From Chloroherpetonaceae bacterium (GTDB taxonomy: Bacteria; Bacteroidota; Chlorobiia; Chlorobiales; Thermochlorobacteraceae), in contig JANWWM010000030.1 in NCBI GenBank assembly GCA_025055975.1, forward strand, positions 1 through 42,033: a stretch of DNA of 42,033 nucleotides. Reading direction: 5' to 3'. The notes under the pieces are model-generated. The model did no database searches and was not told where the DNA came from. It saw only the letters and a list, made by a program, of their open reading frames with translations. Both the position numbers and the translations under genes were made by a program. This document shows, piece by piece, positions 26,071-34,325 of this stretch; within the stretch, counting starts at the first letter, position 1; each line of letters opens with the position of its first letter.

Positions 26071-26967
26071 GTGTATCCCGAACTTTTCTCAATTGGACCG
26101 TTCAAGTTCCACAGTTTTGGCGCGATGCTCGCGCTGGCGTTTCTGGTTGCGAACTACCTGCTCACGAAAGAAATCGAGCGCAAGCGCATCTACCCCGACG
26201 TGAGTTCCGCCGTAACGCTTCTCTCCATCGTGCTTGGCGTGGCAGGCTCGAAACTGTTCCACCTGATTGAAAATTTCGATCGCTTCTTGCGCAATCCGAT
26301 TGGCGAAGCGTTCAGCGCGGGCGGCTTGACGTTCTACGGCGGCTTGATTCTCGCCACGCTTGGAAACATCGTCTATCTGCGCTCGCAGAACATTCCGCCG
26401 CTACGCTTTATGGACGCCGCCGCCCCATCGCTGATGATAGGATACGGAATCGGGCGAATTGGTTGTTTGCTTGCGGGCGACGGGTGCTACGGCGAACCGT
26501 GCAAGTTGCCTTGGGCGATGACCTTTCCAAACGGCTACGTTCCGACGCTCTCGTCCGAAAACCCCGAACTGACGATGCGTTTCAGACAACTCTTTCCAAA
26601 CGAGCCTGTTCCGACCGACATTCCCGTTCACCCAACGCCGATTTACGAGTTTCTCTACTCGATGCTCTTCTTTGCGATTTTGTGGAAACTTCGGCTCGCG
26701 CCGCGTCCGATGGGTTGGCTGTTCTTCGTCTATTTGATTTTGCAAGCCGTCGGGCGATTTCTCGTGGAGTTCATTCGGCTCAATCCGCCCGTGCTGTTTG
26801 GACTTTCGGAAGCGCAGGCGATCGCGCTCGCAATGACGCTCATCGGAGCGTTTGGATTGTGGCGCGTTTCCAAAGAGCCAATCGACGCGCCGCCAAAAGA
26901 ACAGGGGAACCCGAAAAGCGCGATGGCGGAAAAGCGCAAGAAAGAGCGCGCAAGCAAAGTGCTCTGA
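26071..26967 (+). CDS. lgt: Prolipoprotein diacylglyceryl transferase
   Basis: Transfers diacylglycerol from phosphatidylglycerol to the lipobox cysteine of prolipoproteins, such as the three lipoproteins predicted in this window. The 298-residue product has the Lgt N-terminus (PELFSIGPFKFHSFGAML) and several membrane helices. The motifs GGLTFYGGLI, GYGIGRIGCLLAGDGCYGEPC, HPTPIYE and GRFLVEFIR are all present. The start codon is GTG at 26071, placed directly before the conserved YPELF; no ATG is available. The C-terminal tail is very basic (KRKKERASK). The glutaredoxin-like gene follows by 81 bp. Confidence 0.96.
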   Translation: MYPELFSIGPFKFHSFGAMLALAFLVANYLLTKEIERKRIYPDVSSAVTLLSIVLGVAGSKLFHLIENFDRFLRNPIGEAFSAGGLTFYGGLILATLGNIVYLRSQNIPPLRFMDAAAPSLMIGYGIGRIGCLLAGDGCYGEPCKLPWAMTFPNGYVPTLSSENPELTMRFRQLFPNEPVPTDIPVHPTPIYEFLYSMLFFAILWKLRLAPRPMGWLFFVYLILQAVGRFLVEFIRLNPPVLFGLSEAQAIALAMTLIGAFGLWRVSKEPIDAPPKEQGNPKSAMAEKRKKERASKVL

Positions 26968-27048
26968 CGCGCGGAACGAAAGCGATGAACGGCGCGGCAA
27001 AAACGCTTTTGCAAAACAGCGGCTTAAAACATTCAAATGCCCTAACAA

Positions 27049-27306
27049 ATGGTGTTGGTTGAAATTTTCTCGAAAGACAATTGCTGTCTCTGCGACGAAG
27101 CCAAGAGCGTTTTGCTCAAAGTGCAGAAAGAAATCCCGTTCGAACTGCAAGAAATCAAAATTCAAGACGACGAAAATTTGATGCGGGAATACGGCGCGAA
27201 GATTCCCGTCGTCTTCATCAACGGGCGAATGGCGTTCAAGTATCACGTCTACGAACTCGAGCTCAAAGAGAAACTGCGACGAGCGGGCGCGCTGACGGCG
27301 CAATGA
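27049..27306 (+). CDS. Glutaredoxin-like / thioredoxin-fold protein
   Basis: An 85-residue protein with a CxxC redox site, Cys12-Cys-Leu-Cys15, in FSKDNCCLCDEAK, at the N-terminus of helix 1. The cis-proline region reads AKIPVVFINGR. The sequence resembles the small DUF836/glutaredoxin-like family that reduces disulfides in the cytoplasm. The extra cysteine within the motif (CCLC) is typical of this family. It lies between lgt and the deoxynucleoside kinase gene. Confidence 0.88.
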   Translation: MVLVEIFSKDNCCLCDEAKSVLLKVQKEIPFELQEIKIQDDENLMREYGAKIPVVFINGRMAFKYHVYELELKEKLRRAGALTAQ

Positions 27307-27359
27307 CGAAACCGCGAAAATTTCCAACGTAAAAAACCGGGCGGCTTGCCAAATCGGAT

Positions 27360-28016
27360 ATGCAATCAACGCCGAAGTATATCGCCATCGAAGGCGTCAT
27401 CGGGGTCGGAAAAACGACCCTTGCGATGTTGCTTGGCAAAAAGCTGAACGCGCGCGTCGTGCTGGAAGAATTCGAGGACAATCCGTTCTTGGAACGCTTC
27501 TACGAAAATCCCGAGCGCTATGCCTTTCAAACGCAGATGGCGTTTCTGACAAGCCGCTACAAACAGCAACAACAACTGCGAAACTTCGACCTGTTTCACG
27601 ACTACCTCGTCAGCGACTACATTTTCGACAAGGATCGAATCTTCGCCTATTTGAACTTGCAAGACGACGAACTGCGGCTCTACGAATCCATCGTGAATTT
27701 TATGGACAAATCCATCACGACGCCCGATTTGGTCGTCTACTTGCAGTCGTCGCCCGAACGCTTGATGGAAAACATCAAAAAGCGAAACCGCCCCGTCGAG
27801 CGCGGCATCAAAGAGGCTTACATTCGAGACTTGCACGACGCCTACAACTACTACTTCTTTCGTTACAAGAAAACGCCGCTTCTCATCGTCAACGTGACGG
27901 AATTGGATTTCGCCAACAGCGCGGAAGACTTCGAACTGCTCTACGACCTCATCTGCAACAAGCCTCACGCGGGAACGGAATACTTCGCGCCCGAAAAACG
28001 CAGAACGCTCATTTAG
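27360..28016 (+). CDS. Deoxynucleoside kinase
   Basis: Phosphorylates deoxynucleosides for salvage into dNTPs; the deoxyadenosine/deoxyguanosine kinase family, 218 residues. The P-loop GVIGVGKT is at residues 12-19. The substrate region FLTSRYKQQQQL, YLVSDYIFDKDRIFA and the lid KRNRPVERGI follow, as in this family. The exact nucleoside cannot be told from sequence. It starts with ATG at 27360, 53 bp after the glutaredoxin-like gene. Confidence 0.93.
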   Translation: MQSTPKYIAIEGVIGVGKTTLAMLLGKKLNARVVLEEFEDNPFLERFYENPERYAFQTQMAFLTSRYKQQQQLRNFDLFHDYLVSDYIFDKDRIFAYLNLQDDELRLYESIVNFMDKSITTPDLVVYLQSSPERLMENIKKRNRPVERGIKEAYIRDLHDAYNYYFFRYKKTPLLIVNVTELDFANSAEDFELLYDLICNKPHAGTEYFAPEKRRTLI

Positions 28017-28033
28017 TCAATCCCTCTTTCGTT

Positions 28034-28168
28034 GTCATTCCGAGCGCCAGCGAGGAATCCACGACGGATTGCGAATTGAGCGTCTGCGATTCTCCATTCC
28101 CGCTCCTCAATTCTCGCTTCTCTGAAAATAATGGATTCTTCGCTCCGCTTCGCTTCGTTCAGAATGAC
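28034..28168 (-). repeat. Inverted-arm repeat element, reverse, full copy
   Basis: A right-arm type start (GTCATTCCGAGCGCCAGCGA), a core with GATTGCGAATTGAGCG and CTCAATTCTCGCTTCTCTG, and a left-arm type end (CTTCGTTCAGAATGAC). Total 135 bp. It lies in the 331-bp gap after the deoxynucleoside kinase gene. Confidence 0.88.
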
Positions 28169-28239
28169 GAAAAGCGATGCGCGCGCGCGTTCAGAATGAT
28201 ATTGCCTCTTGTTGTCGTTCCGAGCAAAAAATTCATCTT

Positions 28240-28267
28240 GTCATTCCGAGCGCCAGCGAGGGAACCA
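28240..28267 (-). repeat. Solo right arm of the repeat family
   Basis: GTCATTCCGAGCGCCAGCGA followed by GGGAACCA. It carries the same GCGCCAGCGAG variant as the full copy 200 bp upstream, so it was probably derived locally from it. Confidence 0.75.
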
Positions 28268-28291
28268 CGAAGCGCTTGTGAATCGCGGCTA

Positions 28292-28322
28292 TTTGATTTT
28301 GCCAACGCAACCCATACTTTTG
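28292..28322 (+). promoter_or_regulatory. Bacteroidota-type promoter of the small membrane-protein gene
   Basis: TTTG (28292-28295), 19 bases, then TACTTTTG (28315-28322), an exact match to the pattern. The start codon follows 25 bp later, with a good ribosome-binding site AAGGAG (28336-28341) six bases before the ATG at 28348. Confidence 0.75.
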
Positions 28323-28347
28323 ACCAAAAGCAAGAAAGGAGACGACG

Positions 28348-28539
28348 ATGATTCGCTTTTTGATTCTTATCGCGCTCGGATATTTGTTTTACCTTCTCAT
28401 CAGGTTCATCGCTCGCGCGTTGAGCGCGCCAAATCAACCGACCTACATCTATCGAGAAACAAAGTCCGACCTGCGCGGCGGGGAGGTCAGAGAAGCCGAT
28501 TTCAAGGAAGTCGAAAGCAAATTGCGCGACGGGAAATAA
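28348..28539 (+). CDS. Small single-span membrane protein
   Basis: A 63-residue product with one N-terminal membrane helix (FLILIALGYLFYLLIRFIARAL) and a charged cytoplasmic tail ending DFKEVESKLRDGK. The layout and the tail resemble DUF4834-type small proteins of Bacteroidota, but I cannot confirm this. It has its own clear promoter and one of the best Shine-Dalgarno sites in the window, so it is well supported as a real gene. The next gene, ffh, has its own promoter. Confidence 0.8.
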   Translation: MIRFLILIALGYLFYLLIRFIARALSAPNQPTYIYRETKSDLRGGEVREADFKEVESKLRDGK

Positions 28540-28651
28540 TGCGCAATCTCGCCCAGGAGACTTTCCTCATTTCAATGGCGCGGGCGTTTTCGCCACAAAG
28601 GCAAAAACGGGGTGAAGGTTCAAAAACGAAGCAAAAACGCTCGCCGCGAGT

Positions 28652-28682
28652 TTTGCGGGCGACGCATCTTTTCTTATCTTTG
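28652..28682 (+). promoter_or_regulatory. Bacteroidota-type promoter of the ffh operon
   Basis: TTTG (28652-28655), 19 bases, then TATCTTTG (28675-28682). It is followed by CCGCCCTTTGA. Exact match to TTTG-N19-TAnnTTTG. The ffh ATG is 41 bp downstream. Confidence 0.8.
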
Positions 28683-28723
28683 CCGCCCTTTGAGAATTTT
28701 AAGACGATTTTGCAAAGTTCGGA

Positions 28724-30076
28724 ATGTTCGAAACGCTCAGCGACAAACTCGATTCCGCTCTGAGAAAACTGTCGGGACAAGCGCGGATCAACGAGGTTAA
28801 CGTCGGCAACGCGCTGCGCGACATCAAGCGCGCTTTGCTCGATGCGGACGTCAACTACGCCGTCGTCAAAAACTTCATCGAGCAAGTTCGCAAAAAGGCG
28901 CTCGGCGCGGAGGTCATCAAGAGCGTTACGCCCTCGCAGATGATCGTCAAGATCGTCTTCGATGAAATCAAAGAATTGCTGGGCGGCGAGCAGGTCGACT
29001 TGAATCTCAAAACCAATCGCATTCCCGCCGTGATTATGGTGGCGGGCTTGCAAGGGTCGGGCAAAACGACCTTCTCGGCGAAACTCGCGCTGCATCTCAA
29101 AAAACGCGGTCGCAATCCGCTCCTCGTCGCCGCCGACGTCTATCGCCCCGCCGCCATCGATCAACTCAAAACGCTTGGCGCGCAAATCGACGTCCCCGTT
29201 TTTTCCATCGAAGAAAACGACGCCATCAAAGCCGCCAAGCAAGGCGTTGAATACGCCAAGCAAAACGCGCGCGACATCGCCATCATCGACACCGCGGGTC
29301 GACTGCAAATCGATGAGGAAATGATGCAAGAAGCCGAGACGCTCAAAAAGTCGCTCCACCCCGAAGAAATTTTGTTCGTGGTCGACGCGATGATTGGGCA
29401 GGAAGCCGTCAATACGGCAAAAGCCTTCAACGAGCGATTGGACTTCGACGGCATCGTTCTGACCAAAATGGACGGCGATGCGCGCGGCGGCGCGGCGCTT
29501 TCCATCAAAAGCGTCGTTCAAAAACCCATCAAGTTCGTCAGCAGCGGCGAAAAGGTCGACGACCTCGACATTTTCTACCCCGACCGAATGGCGCAACGCA
29601 TTCTCGGAATGGGCGACATCGTCAGTTTCGTAGAACGCGCGCAAGAACGGCTCGACCTCAAAAAGACCGAAGAACTCCAAAAGAAACTCCTCCAAAACGA
29701 CTTCAACCTCGAAGATTTCTACGCGCAAATCCAAGAGATTAAAAAAATGGGGTCGTTGCAAAGCCTCATCTCAATGATTCCGGGAATGAACAAAATGATT
29801 CCTTCCGACCAAATCAACGAGAAGGAGTTAAAGCGCGTGGAAGCCATCATCTGCTCTATGACGAAAGAAGAACGCCGCAAGCCCGAAATCATCAACGGCA
29901 GCCGACGTTTGCGCATCGCCAAAGGAAGCGGCACGACGGTTCAGGAAGTCAATAGCCTCCTGAAACAATTTGCCGAAATGAAAAAGATGATGAAATCGCT
30001 CACCAAGCTCGACAAAGCGGGACGGCGCATCACCGCCGAGAACATTCCCTTGCATCGATTGGCGACGCGACGATGA
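28724..30076 (+). CDS. ffh: Signal recognition particle protein Ffh
   Basis: GTPase that with SRP RNA targets nascent membrane proteins to FtsY and the translocon. The 450-residue product has the N domain, the G domain (P-loop GLQGSGKT at 108-115; [23 protein letters not shown]) and the methionine-rich M domain ([23 protein letters not shown]). All domains are of normal length. It leads the run ffh-rpsP-rimM-trmD-rplS, a classic bacterial order. The SRP RNA gene was not found here. Confidence 0.98.
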   Translation: MFETLSDKLDSALRKLSGQARINEVNVGNALRDIKRALLDADVNYAVVKNFIEQVRKKALGAEVIKSVTPSQMIVKIVFDEIKELLGGEQVDLNLKTNRIPAVIMVAGLQGSGKTTFSAKLALHLKKRGRNPLLVAADVYRPAAIDQLKTLGAQIDVPVFSIEENDAIKAAKQGVEYAKQNARDIAIIDTAGRLQIDEEMMQEAETLKKSLHPEEILFVVDAMIGQEAVNTAKAFNERLDFDGIVLTKMDGDARGGAALSIKSVVQKPIKFVSSGEKVDDLDIFYPDRMAQRILGMGDIVSFVERAQERLDLKKTEELQKKLLQNDFNLEDFYAQIQEIKKMGSLQSLISMIPGMNKMIPSDQINEKELKRVEAIICSMTKEERRKPEIINGSRRLRIAKGSGTTVQEVNSLLKQFAEMKKMMKSLTKLDKAGRRITAENIPLHRLATRR

Positions 30077-30134
30077 ACGGCAAATGAGTTTCATTTCAAC
30101 CACTTAACTCGCTTAACGCAAACTCGTTACGGCA

Positions 30135-30542
30135 TTGGTCAAGATTAGATTGAGACGCACGGGCAGAAAGAAACTGCCGATTTATCAAATCGTAGCGACT
30201 GATTCTCGCGCTCGGCGCGACGGCGCGTTCTTGGAAGTTTTGGGACAATACTCGCCCAAAGCGCGTCCGCACAAGGTTACGCTCAAAGAAGACCGCGTCG
30301 CCTATTGGCTCAGCGTTGGCGCGCAGCCAACCGACACGGCGCGCAGTCTGATTCGCGGCACGGGGCTTTTGTATCGCCTCTACCTCAAAAAGAAAGGCAA
30401 GAGCGAAGAGGAAATCAACGCGGCGATGCAAAAATGGGAAGAAATTCGCAACGCTCGCCTTGCGCGCAATCTCGAACGCAAAGCCCGTCGCCGAAAAGCC
30501 AAGAAGGAAGCCGAAGCCAAGAAAGAAGAATCGGCTTCGTAA
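30135..30542 (+). CDS. rpsP: 30S ribosomal protein S16
   Basis: S16 helps assemble the 30S subunit. The N-terminal 80 residues are standard ([29 protein letters not shown] read in parts, [10 protein letters not shown]). A long, very basic C-terminal tail rich in Lys, Arg, Ala and Glu extends the protein to 135 residues. The start must be TTG at 30135, since the canonical MVKIRL begins there and there is no in-frame ATG or GTG near it. This is unusual for a highly expressed ribosomal protein. It follows ffh by 58 bp. Confidence 0.95.
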   Translation: MVKIRLRRTGRKKLPIYQIVATDSRARRDGAFLEVLGQYSPKARPHKVTLKEDRVAYWLSVGAQPTDTARSLIRGTGLLYRLYLKKKGKSEEEINAAMQKWEEIRNARLARNLERKARRRKAKKEAEAKKEESAS

Positions 30543-30564
30543 CGCCAACCCCTAACGGCGCGCG

Positions 30565-31068
30565 ATGCTCGAGGTCGGGCGAATCGTCAAAACCAGAGGC
30601 TTGAAAGGAGAAGTCAAAGCGACGCTTTCAACCGACTTCCCCGAAAGACTCAAAAAGCGCAAAAAACTTTGGATTGGAAAAACGCCCGACGACATCGTTC
30701 AGATCGAGGTCAAGTCCGTCGTCGTCGCGCCAACTTTCGCGCTCTATCGCTTCGTCGGCGTTGAAACGCCCGAACAAGCGGAAAAATTGGTGGGCAAGCG
30801 GTTGTTCGTCAGCGAAAACGACCTGCCAAAACTGTCGGGCGACGTCGCATACATTCACGAACTCATCGGGCTGATGGTTCTCGCCGACGAAAAACCCATC
30901 GGCAAACTCGTCGATGTGTTCAAAGCGCCCGCAAACGACGTGTATGTGATTGCGCTCGATGGCGAAAACGAGAAACGAATTTTGATGCCTGCGGTCGCGG
31001 AATTCATTGAGGAAGTAAACTTGACCAACGGTTTCGTGAAAGTCAAACGATACGAGGAGTTTCTGTGA
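30565..31068 (+). CDS. rimM: Ribosome maturation factor RimM
   Basis: RimM binds S19 and aids maturation of the 30S head. The 167-residue product has the N-terminal barrel ([22 protein letters not shown]) and the C-terminal PRC barrel ([33 protein letters not shown]). It lies 22 bp after rpsP and overlaps trmD by one base (TGATG). Confidence 0.96.
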   Translation: MLEVGRIVKTRGLKGEVKATLSTDFPERLKKRKKLWIGKTPDDIVQIEVKSVVVAPTFALYRFVGVETPEQAEKLVGKRLFVSENDLPKLSGDVAYIHELIGLMVLADEKPIGKLVDVFKAPANDVYVIALDGENEKRILMPAVAEFIEEVNLTNGFVKVKRYEEFL

Positions 31069-31802
31069 TGCGCATCGATGTGCTCTCCGTGATGCCGCAA
31101 TATCTGAAAAGTCCGCTCGAAAACGGCATCGTTAGGATTGCGAAGGAAAAAGGGCTGTTGGAAGTCGTGGTTCACAACTTGCACGATTACGGGCTTGGAA
31201 AGTATCGGCAAGTCGACGACGCGCCCTTTGGCGGCGGCGCGGGAATGGTCTTGAAGCCCGAACCGATTTTCGCTTGCGTCGAGAAATTGAAGCGAGAGCG
31301 CGACTACGACGAGGTGATTTTTCTAACGCCCGATGGCGAGAAGTTCGCTCAGCCCCTCGCCAACGAACTGTCGCTCAAAAAAAACCTGATGCTTCTGTGC
31401 GGACATTACAAGGGCGTTGACGAGCGCGTGCGGGAAACGCTTGTAACGAAAGAAGTTTCAATCGGCGACTACGTGCTTTCAGGCGGCGAATTGCCCGCCC
31501 TCGTCTTGATTGACGCAGTCGCGCGCTTGATTCCAGGGGCGATAAACGATTCCGAATCGGCGCTGCTCGATTCGTTCCAAACGGGGCTTTTGGATTGCGC
31601 GCATTACACGCGCCCCGCCGAGTTTCGCGGAATGAAAGTGCCCGACATTCTGCTTTCGGGACATCACGCCAAAATCCGCGAATGGCAACTTCAAAACGCC
31701 ATCGAGCGCACGCAAAAGCGACGACCCGATTTGCTCAAAGCGTGGGAGGCGGCGAACCACGCCAAAGAACGACAGACTTCAAACGCCAAAACGGCAACTT
31801 AA
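31068..31802 (+). CDS. trmD: tRNA (guanine-37-N1)-methyltransferase
   Basis: Methylates G37 of tRNAs with SAM, preventing +1 frameshifting. The 244-residue product has the trefoil-knot SAM site ([13 protein letters not shown] and [27 protein letters not shown]), the N-terminal DVLSVMPQY and the flexible C-terminal domain ([12 protein letters not shown]). I chose the ATG at 31068, which shares its A with the rimM stop (TGATG); a GTG one codon upstream is less likely. Confidence 0.97.
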   Translation: MRIDVLSVMPQYLKSPLENGIVRIAKEKGLLEVVVHNLHDYGLGKYRQVDDAPFGGGAGMVLKPEPIFACVEKLKRERDYDEVIFLTPDGEKFAQPLANELSLKKNLMLLCGHYKGVDERVRETLVTKEVSIGDYVLSGGELPALVLIDAVARLIPGAINDSESALLDSFQTGLLDCAHYTRPAEFRGMKVPDILLSGHHAKIREWQLQNAIERTQKRRPDLLKAWEAANHAKERQTSNAKTAT

Positions 31803-31842
31803 CGCTTTGCGTCAAGGAATAACGCTTAACTCACTTTCAACT

Positions 31843-32211
31843 ATGGACAAGATTCAACTCGTTGAAGCGGCATTCAAAAAAACGGACATTCCTGATTTCG
31901 GTCCTGCCGACACGGTCAATGTGCACGTGCGCGTCGTGGAAGGCGACAAAGAGCGCATTCAGCAGTATCAAGGCATCGTGATTAACCGCAGAGGGTCGGG
32001 AATGTCGGAAACCTTCACGGTTCGCAAAATTTCAAACGGCGTGGGCGTGGAGCGCATCTTCCCGCTGCATTCGCCGAGCATCGCCAAAATCGAAGTGGTC
32101 AAGAAAGGCAAGGCGCGTCGAGCCAAACTGTTCTATCTGCGCGAGCGCACGGGCAAAGCCGCTACGAAGGTTAAAGAGCGCGAGGAAAAGGAAACGACGA
32201 CCGAAGCCTAA
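31843..32211 (+). CDS. rplS: 50S ribosomal protein L19
   Basis: L19 sits at the 30S-50S interface. The 122-residue product has the core [53 protein letters not shown] and [20 protein letters not shown] (read in parts). A Lys/Glu-rich tail follows. I chose the ATG at 31843 ([11 protein letters not shown]). It ends the ffh-rpsP-rimM-trmD-rplS run, 40 bp after trmD. Confidence 0.97.
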   Translation: MDKIQLVEAAFKKTDIPDFGPADTVNVHVRVVEGDKERIQQYQGIVINRRGSGMSETFTVRKISNGVGVERIFPLHSPSIAKIEVVKKGKARRAKLFYLRERTGKAATKVKEREEKETTTEA

Positions 32212-32272
32212 TCCGATTGCGACACGCCAAAGATGCCGCGCCAACGACTCGCGTCGAATCGCGTCGTTGGCG

Positions 32273-32325
32273 CGGAATTCTCTGAATGTGGATTCTTCGC
32301 TCTGCGTCGCTCCGTTCAGAATGAC
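32273..32325 (-). repeat. Partial copy of the repeat family (core edge plus left arm)
   Basis: A fragment of core (GAATTCTCTGAATGTG) followed by GGATTCTTCGCTCTGCG and TCCGTTCAGAATGAC, the reverse-oriented left arm. The right-arm side is missing. It lies in the 302-bp gap between rplS and the small acidic gene. Confidence 0.7.
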
Positions 32326-32380
32326 GGAGGGACTTTGTCATTCCAAGTTTTCTCCCTTGTCATTCCGAGTCGTTTCCTTT

Positions 32381-32406
32381 GTCATTCCGAGCGAAGCGAG
32401 GAATCC
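32381..32406 (-). repeat. Solo right arm of the repeat family
   Basis: GTCATTCCGAGCGAAGCGAG followed by GAATCC, a clean 26-bp arm. A truncated arm start (GTCATTCCGAG) also occurs at 32359. No other feature is seen in the gap. Confidence 0.8.
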
Positions 32407-32513
32407 GCGAGTGGCGAACTCGCTTCTCGGAAAAGGCTTCTTCGCCAATGAAACTTGCGCCCCCGCCTCACGAATAACAAACCCCAATTTGAACTTTTGA
32501 ACATTTATCCAAA

Positions 32514-32747
32514 ATGTTTGACTATCTGACCACGGACCAAAAAGAAAAAAGCGACTTGGAACGCTATTACGACCTTGAATTCCGAACAAACGCCGACATC
32601 GCCAAAACCGTCGAGCTCGACGATTTGGACATTGAGGACTACGAGCAAGGCAAAAAAGAAACGGGCGACGGCATCGGAACGGTCGTTTATCGCGCGGGAA
32701 TGAACCTGCGAAATCTCATCGCAAAGCTGAGCGGGTTCGGTCGCTGA
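32514..32747 (+). CDS. Small acidic protein, unknown
   Basis: A 77-residue product: an acidic N-terminal two thirds (ELDDLDIEDYEQGKKETGDG) and a basic amphipathic C-terminus (RAGMNLRNLIAKLSGFGR). It has no signal peptide or membrane helix. I recognise no family. It is supported by a terminator placed 20 bp after the stop and by codon use like its neighbours. Confidence 0.65.
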   Translation: MFDYLTTDQKEKSDLERYYDLEFRTNADIAKTVELDDLDIEDYEQGKKETGDGIGTVVYRAGMNLRNLIAKLSGFGR

Positions 32748-32767
32748 ACCGAGAAATTGGTTTAACG

Positions 32768-32796
32768 AAAGGCGAGTTATGACTCGCCTTTTTCGT
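32768..32796 (+). terminator. Intrinsic terminator after the small acidic gene, overlapping the symporter's 3' end
   Basis: A perfect 10-bp stem AAAGGCGAGT / ACTCGCCTTT with a 4-nt loop TATG, followed by TTCGTTTTCG. The T-tract is on the plus strand. The right arm and loop also encode the last codons and stop of the convergent sodium:solute symporter gene. Confidence 0.85.
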
Positions 32797-34249
32797 TTTC
32801 GAGCGAGGGCTGACGTTCAAACTGCGAAACGAGCGACGCAACCGCGATCGCCGTCGCGCTACCCACGATGGCGTAAAGCGTCCAAGCGAGTTTGGTTTGC
32901 AAAACGACGTAAATCATCGTCAAAACGCTCGCAACGAATCCAACGCTCGCGCCGAGCGACGAGACGCGCTTAAAAAACATCGCCAAAAGAAAAACGCCCA
33001 ACAATCCGCCGTAGGTGAAGGAAGCGATCGAGAGCGCGACTTCCACGACCGCCTTTCCCAAGCCGATGTAGAACATCGCCGAAACCGCCAGCAAGGTCGC
33101 CCAAGCGAGACTAATCCGCTTCGAGAGCGCGAGTTTTTCCGCTTCGCTCGCGCGTTTGCCGCGCTCGGCGTTGGCGTAGAGGTCGAAGACGGTCGAGCTG
33201 GAAATCGCGCTGATGGAGCCTGAAAGGGTCGACATCGCCGCCGCCAAAAGTCCCGCCACGATCAAGCCTGAAACGCCCGTCGGCAATGCTTCGACGATGA
33301 ATTTTGAAAACGCTTCGTCGCCTTTGAGCGAAGGATCGTGATAGAAGCCGTAGAGCAAAGCGCCCAAAAAGAGAAACAACGCGAGTTGAAAAAAAACGAC
33401 GAAACCGCTCGCAATCAAAGCGCTCTGACCGTGCCGAAGCGTTTTCGTCGCAAAAAGCCGCTGAACGATGATGTAATCCGTTCCGTGCGAAGCCATCGTC
33501 AAAAACGCGCCGCCAATCACCGCGAGAAAAAACTGATACGGCGACGACCAGAAGTCATCAAACGAGAAGTTGAAGAGATTGAATTTGCCTTGCGCGTTTA
33601 ATTCCGTTATTGAAACAGAAAAAAACAAAATGCTGACCGCGATGATGCCGCCCAAGAGGTAGATGAACAGTTGAACCACGTCCGTCCAGATTACCGCGCG
33701 CACGCCGCCAAGTTGGACATAAACGAGCGTGGCAAGGGAGATGAGCGCAATCGATATCGCGTAGAGCGATGCGTCGGAAACGCCGCCGAACAAATCGTAT
33801 CCGCGAAAAATCACGACGAGAGGAATCGCCGTGGCGTAAAGCCGAACTCCGTCGGCGAAAACGCGCGTAACGATGAACGCGACGGACGTCAGGCGGCGAA
33901 GCCGAAGCCCAAAACGCGATTCCATCAACGCATAGACGGTGGTCAGTTCGCCCGCGAAGTATTTGGGCAGGAAAAAATAGGCGACCACGACGCGCCCAAT
34001 CAAATAGCCAATCGCCAACTGCAAAAAGTTGAAGTTGCCCTTGTAAGCGATGCCTGGCACCGAGATAAACGTGAGCGCGGAAGTCTCCGTCGCCACGATG
34101 GCAAGCGCGACCGCCCACCAACTTACCTTTTCTTCGGAAAGGAAGTAATCTTTCGCCGACGTTTGCTTTCCGCCTTTGAACACGCCAAAGAGCGTGACGC
34201 CGCCCACATACAGCGACGCGATGAGCCAATCGATGAGCGTAAATCGCAT
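32777..34249 (-). CDS. Sodium:solute symporter family protein
   Basis: A 490-residue secondary transporter with about 13 predicted membrane helices, of the SSS (SGLT/PutP-like) family. Typical segments are GGKQTSAKDYFLSEEKVSWWAVALAIVATETSALTFISVPG (in parts), the helix-3 region and the LAAAMSTLSGSISAISSSTVFDLY segment, where the second sodium site lies. Substrates in this family include sugars, proline, vitamins and sialic acid; this one cannot be assigned. It follows recO by 76 bp. Its 3' end overlaps a terminator of the opposite strand. Confidence 0.93.
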   Translation of the reverse strand: MRFTLIDWLIASLYVGGVTLFGVFKGGKQTSAKDYFLSEEKVSWWAVALAIVATETSALTFISVPGIAYKGNFNFLQLAIGYLIGRVVVAYFFLPKYFAGELTTVYALMESRFGLRLRRLTSVAFIVTRVFADGVRLYATAIPLVVIFRGYDLFGGVSDASLYAISIALISLATLVYVQLGGVRAVIWTDVVQLFIYLLGGIIAVSILFFSVSITELNAQGKFNLFNFSFDDFWSSPYQFFLAVIGGAFLTMASHGTDYIIVQRLFATKTLRHGQSALIASGFVVFFQLALFLFLGALLYGFYHDPSLKGDEAFSKFIVEALPTGVSGLIVAGLLAAAMSTLSGSISAISSSTVFDLYANAERGKRASEAEKLALSKRISLAWATLLAVSAMFYIGLGKAVVEVALSIASFTYGGLLGVFLLAMFFKRVSSLGASVGFVASVLTMIYVVLQTKLAWTLYAIVGSATAIAVASLVSQFERQPSLENEKGES

Positions 34250-34325
34250 TTCAAACGAGAGTTAAAAACGTGCGCAAAAGGAGCGAAAGGCGACGCGAAA
34301 AAGCCTTCCTTCGCAAGTCGCGCGC

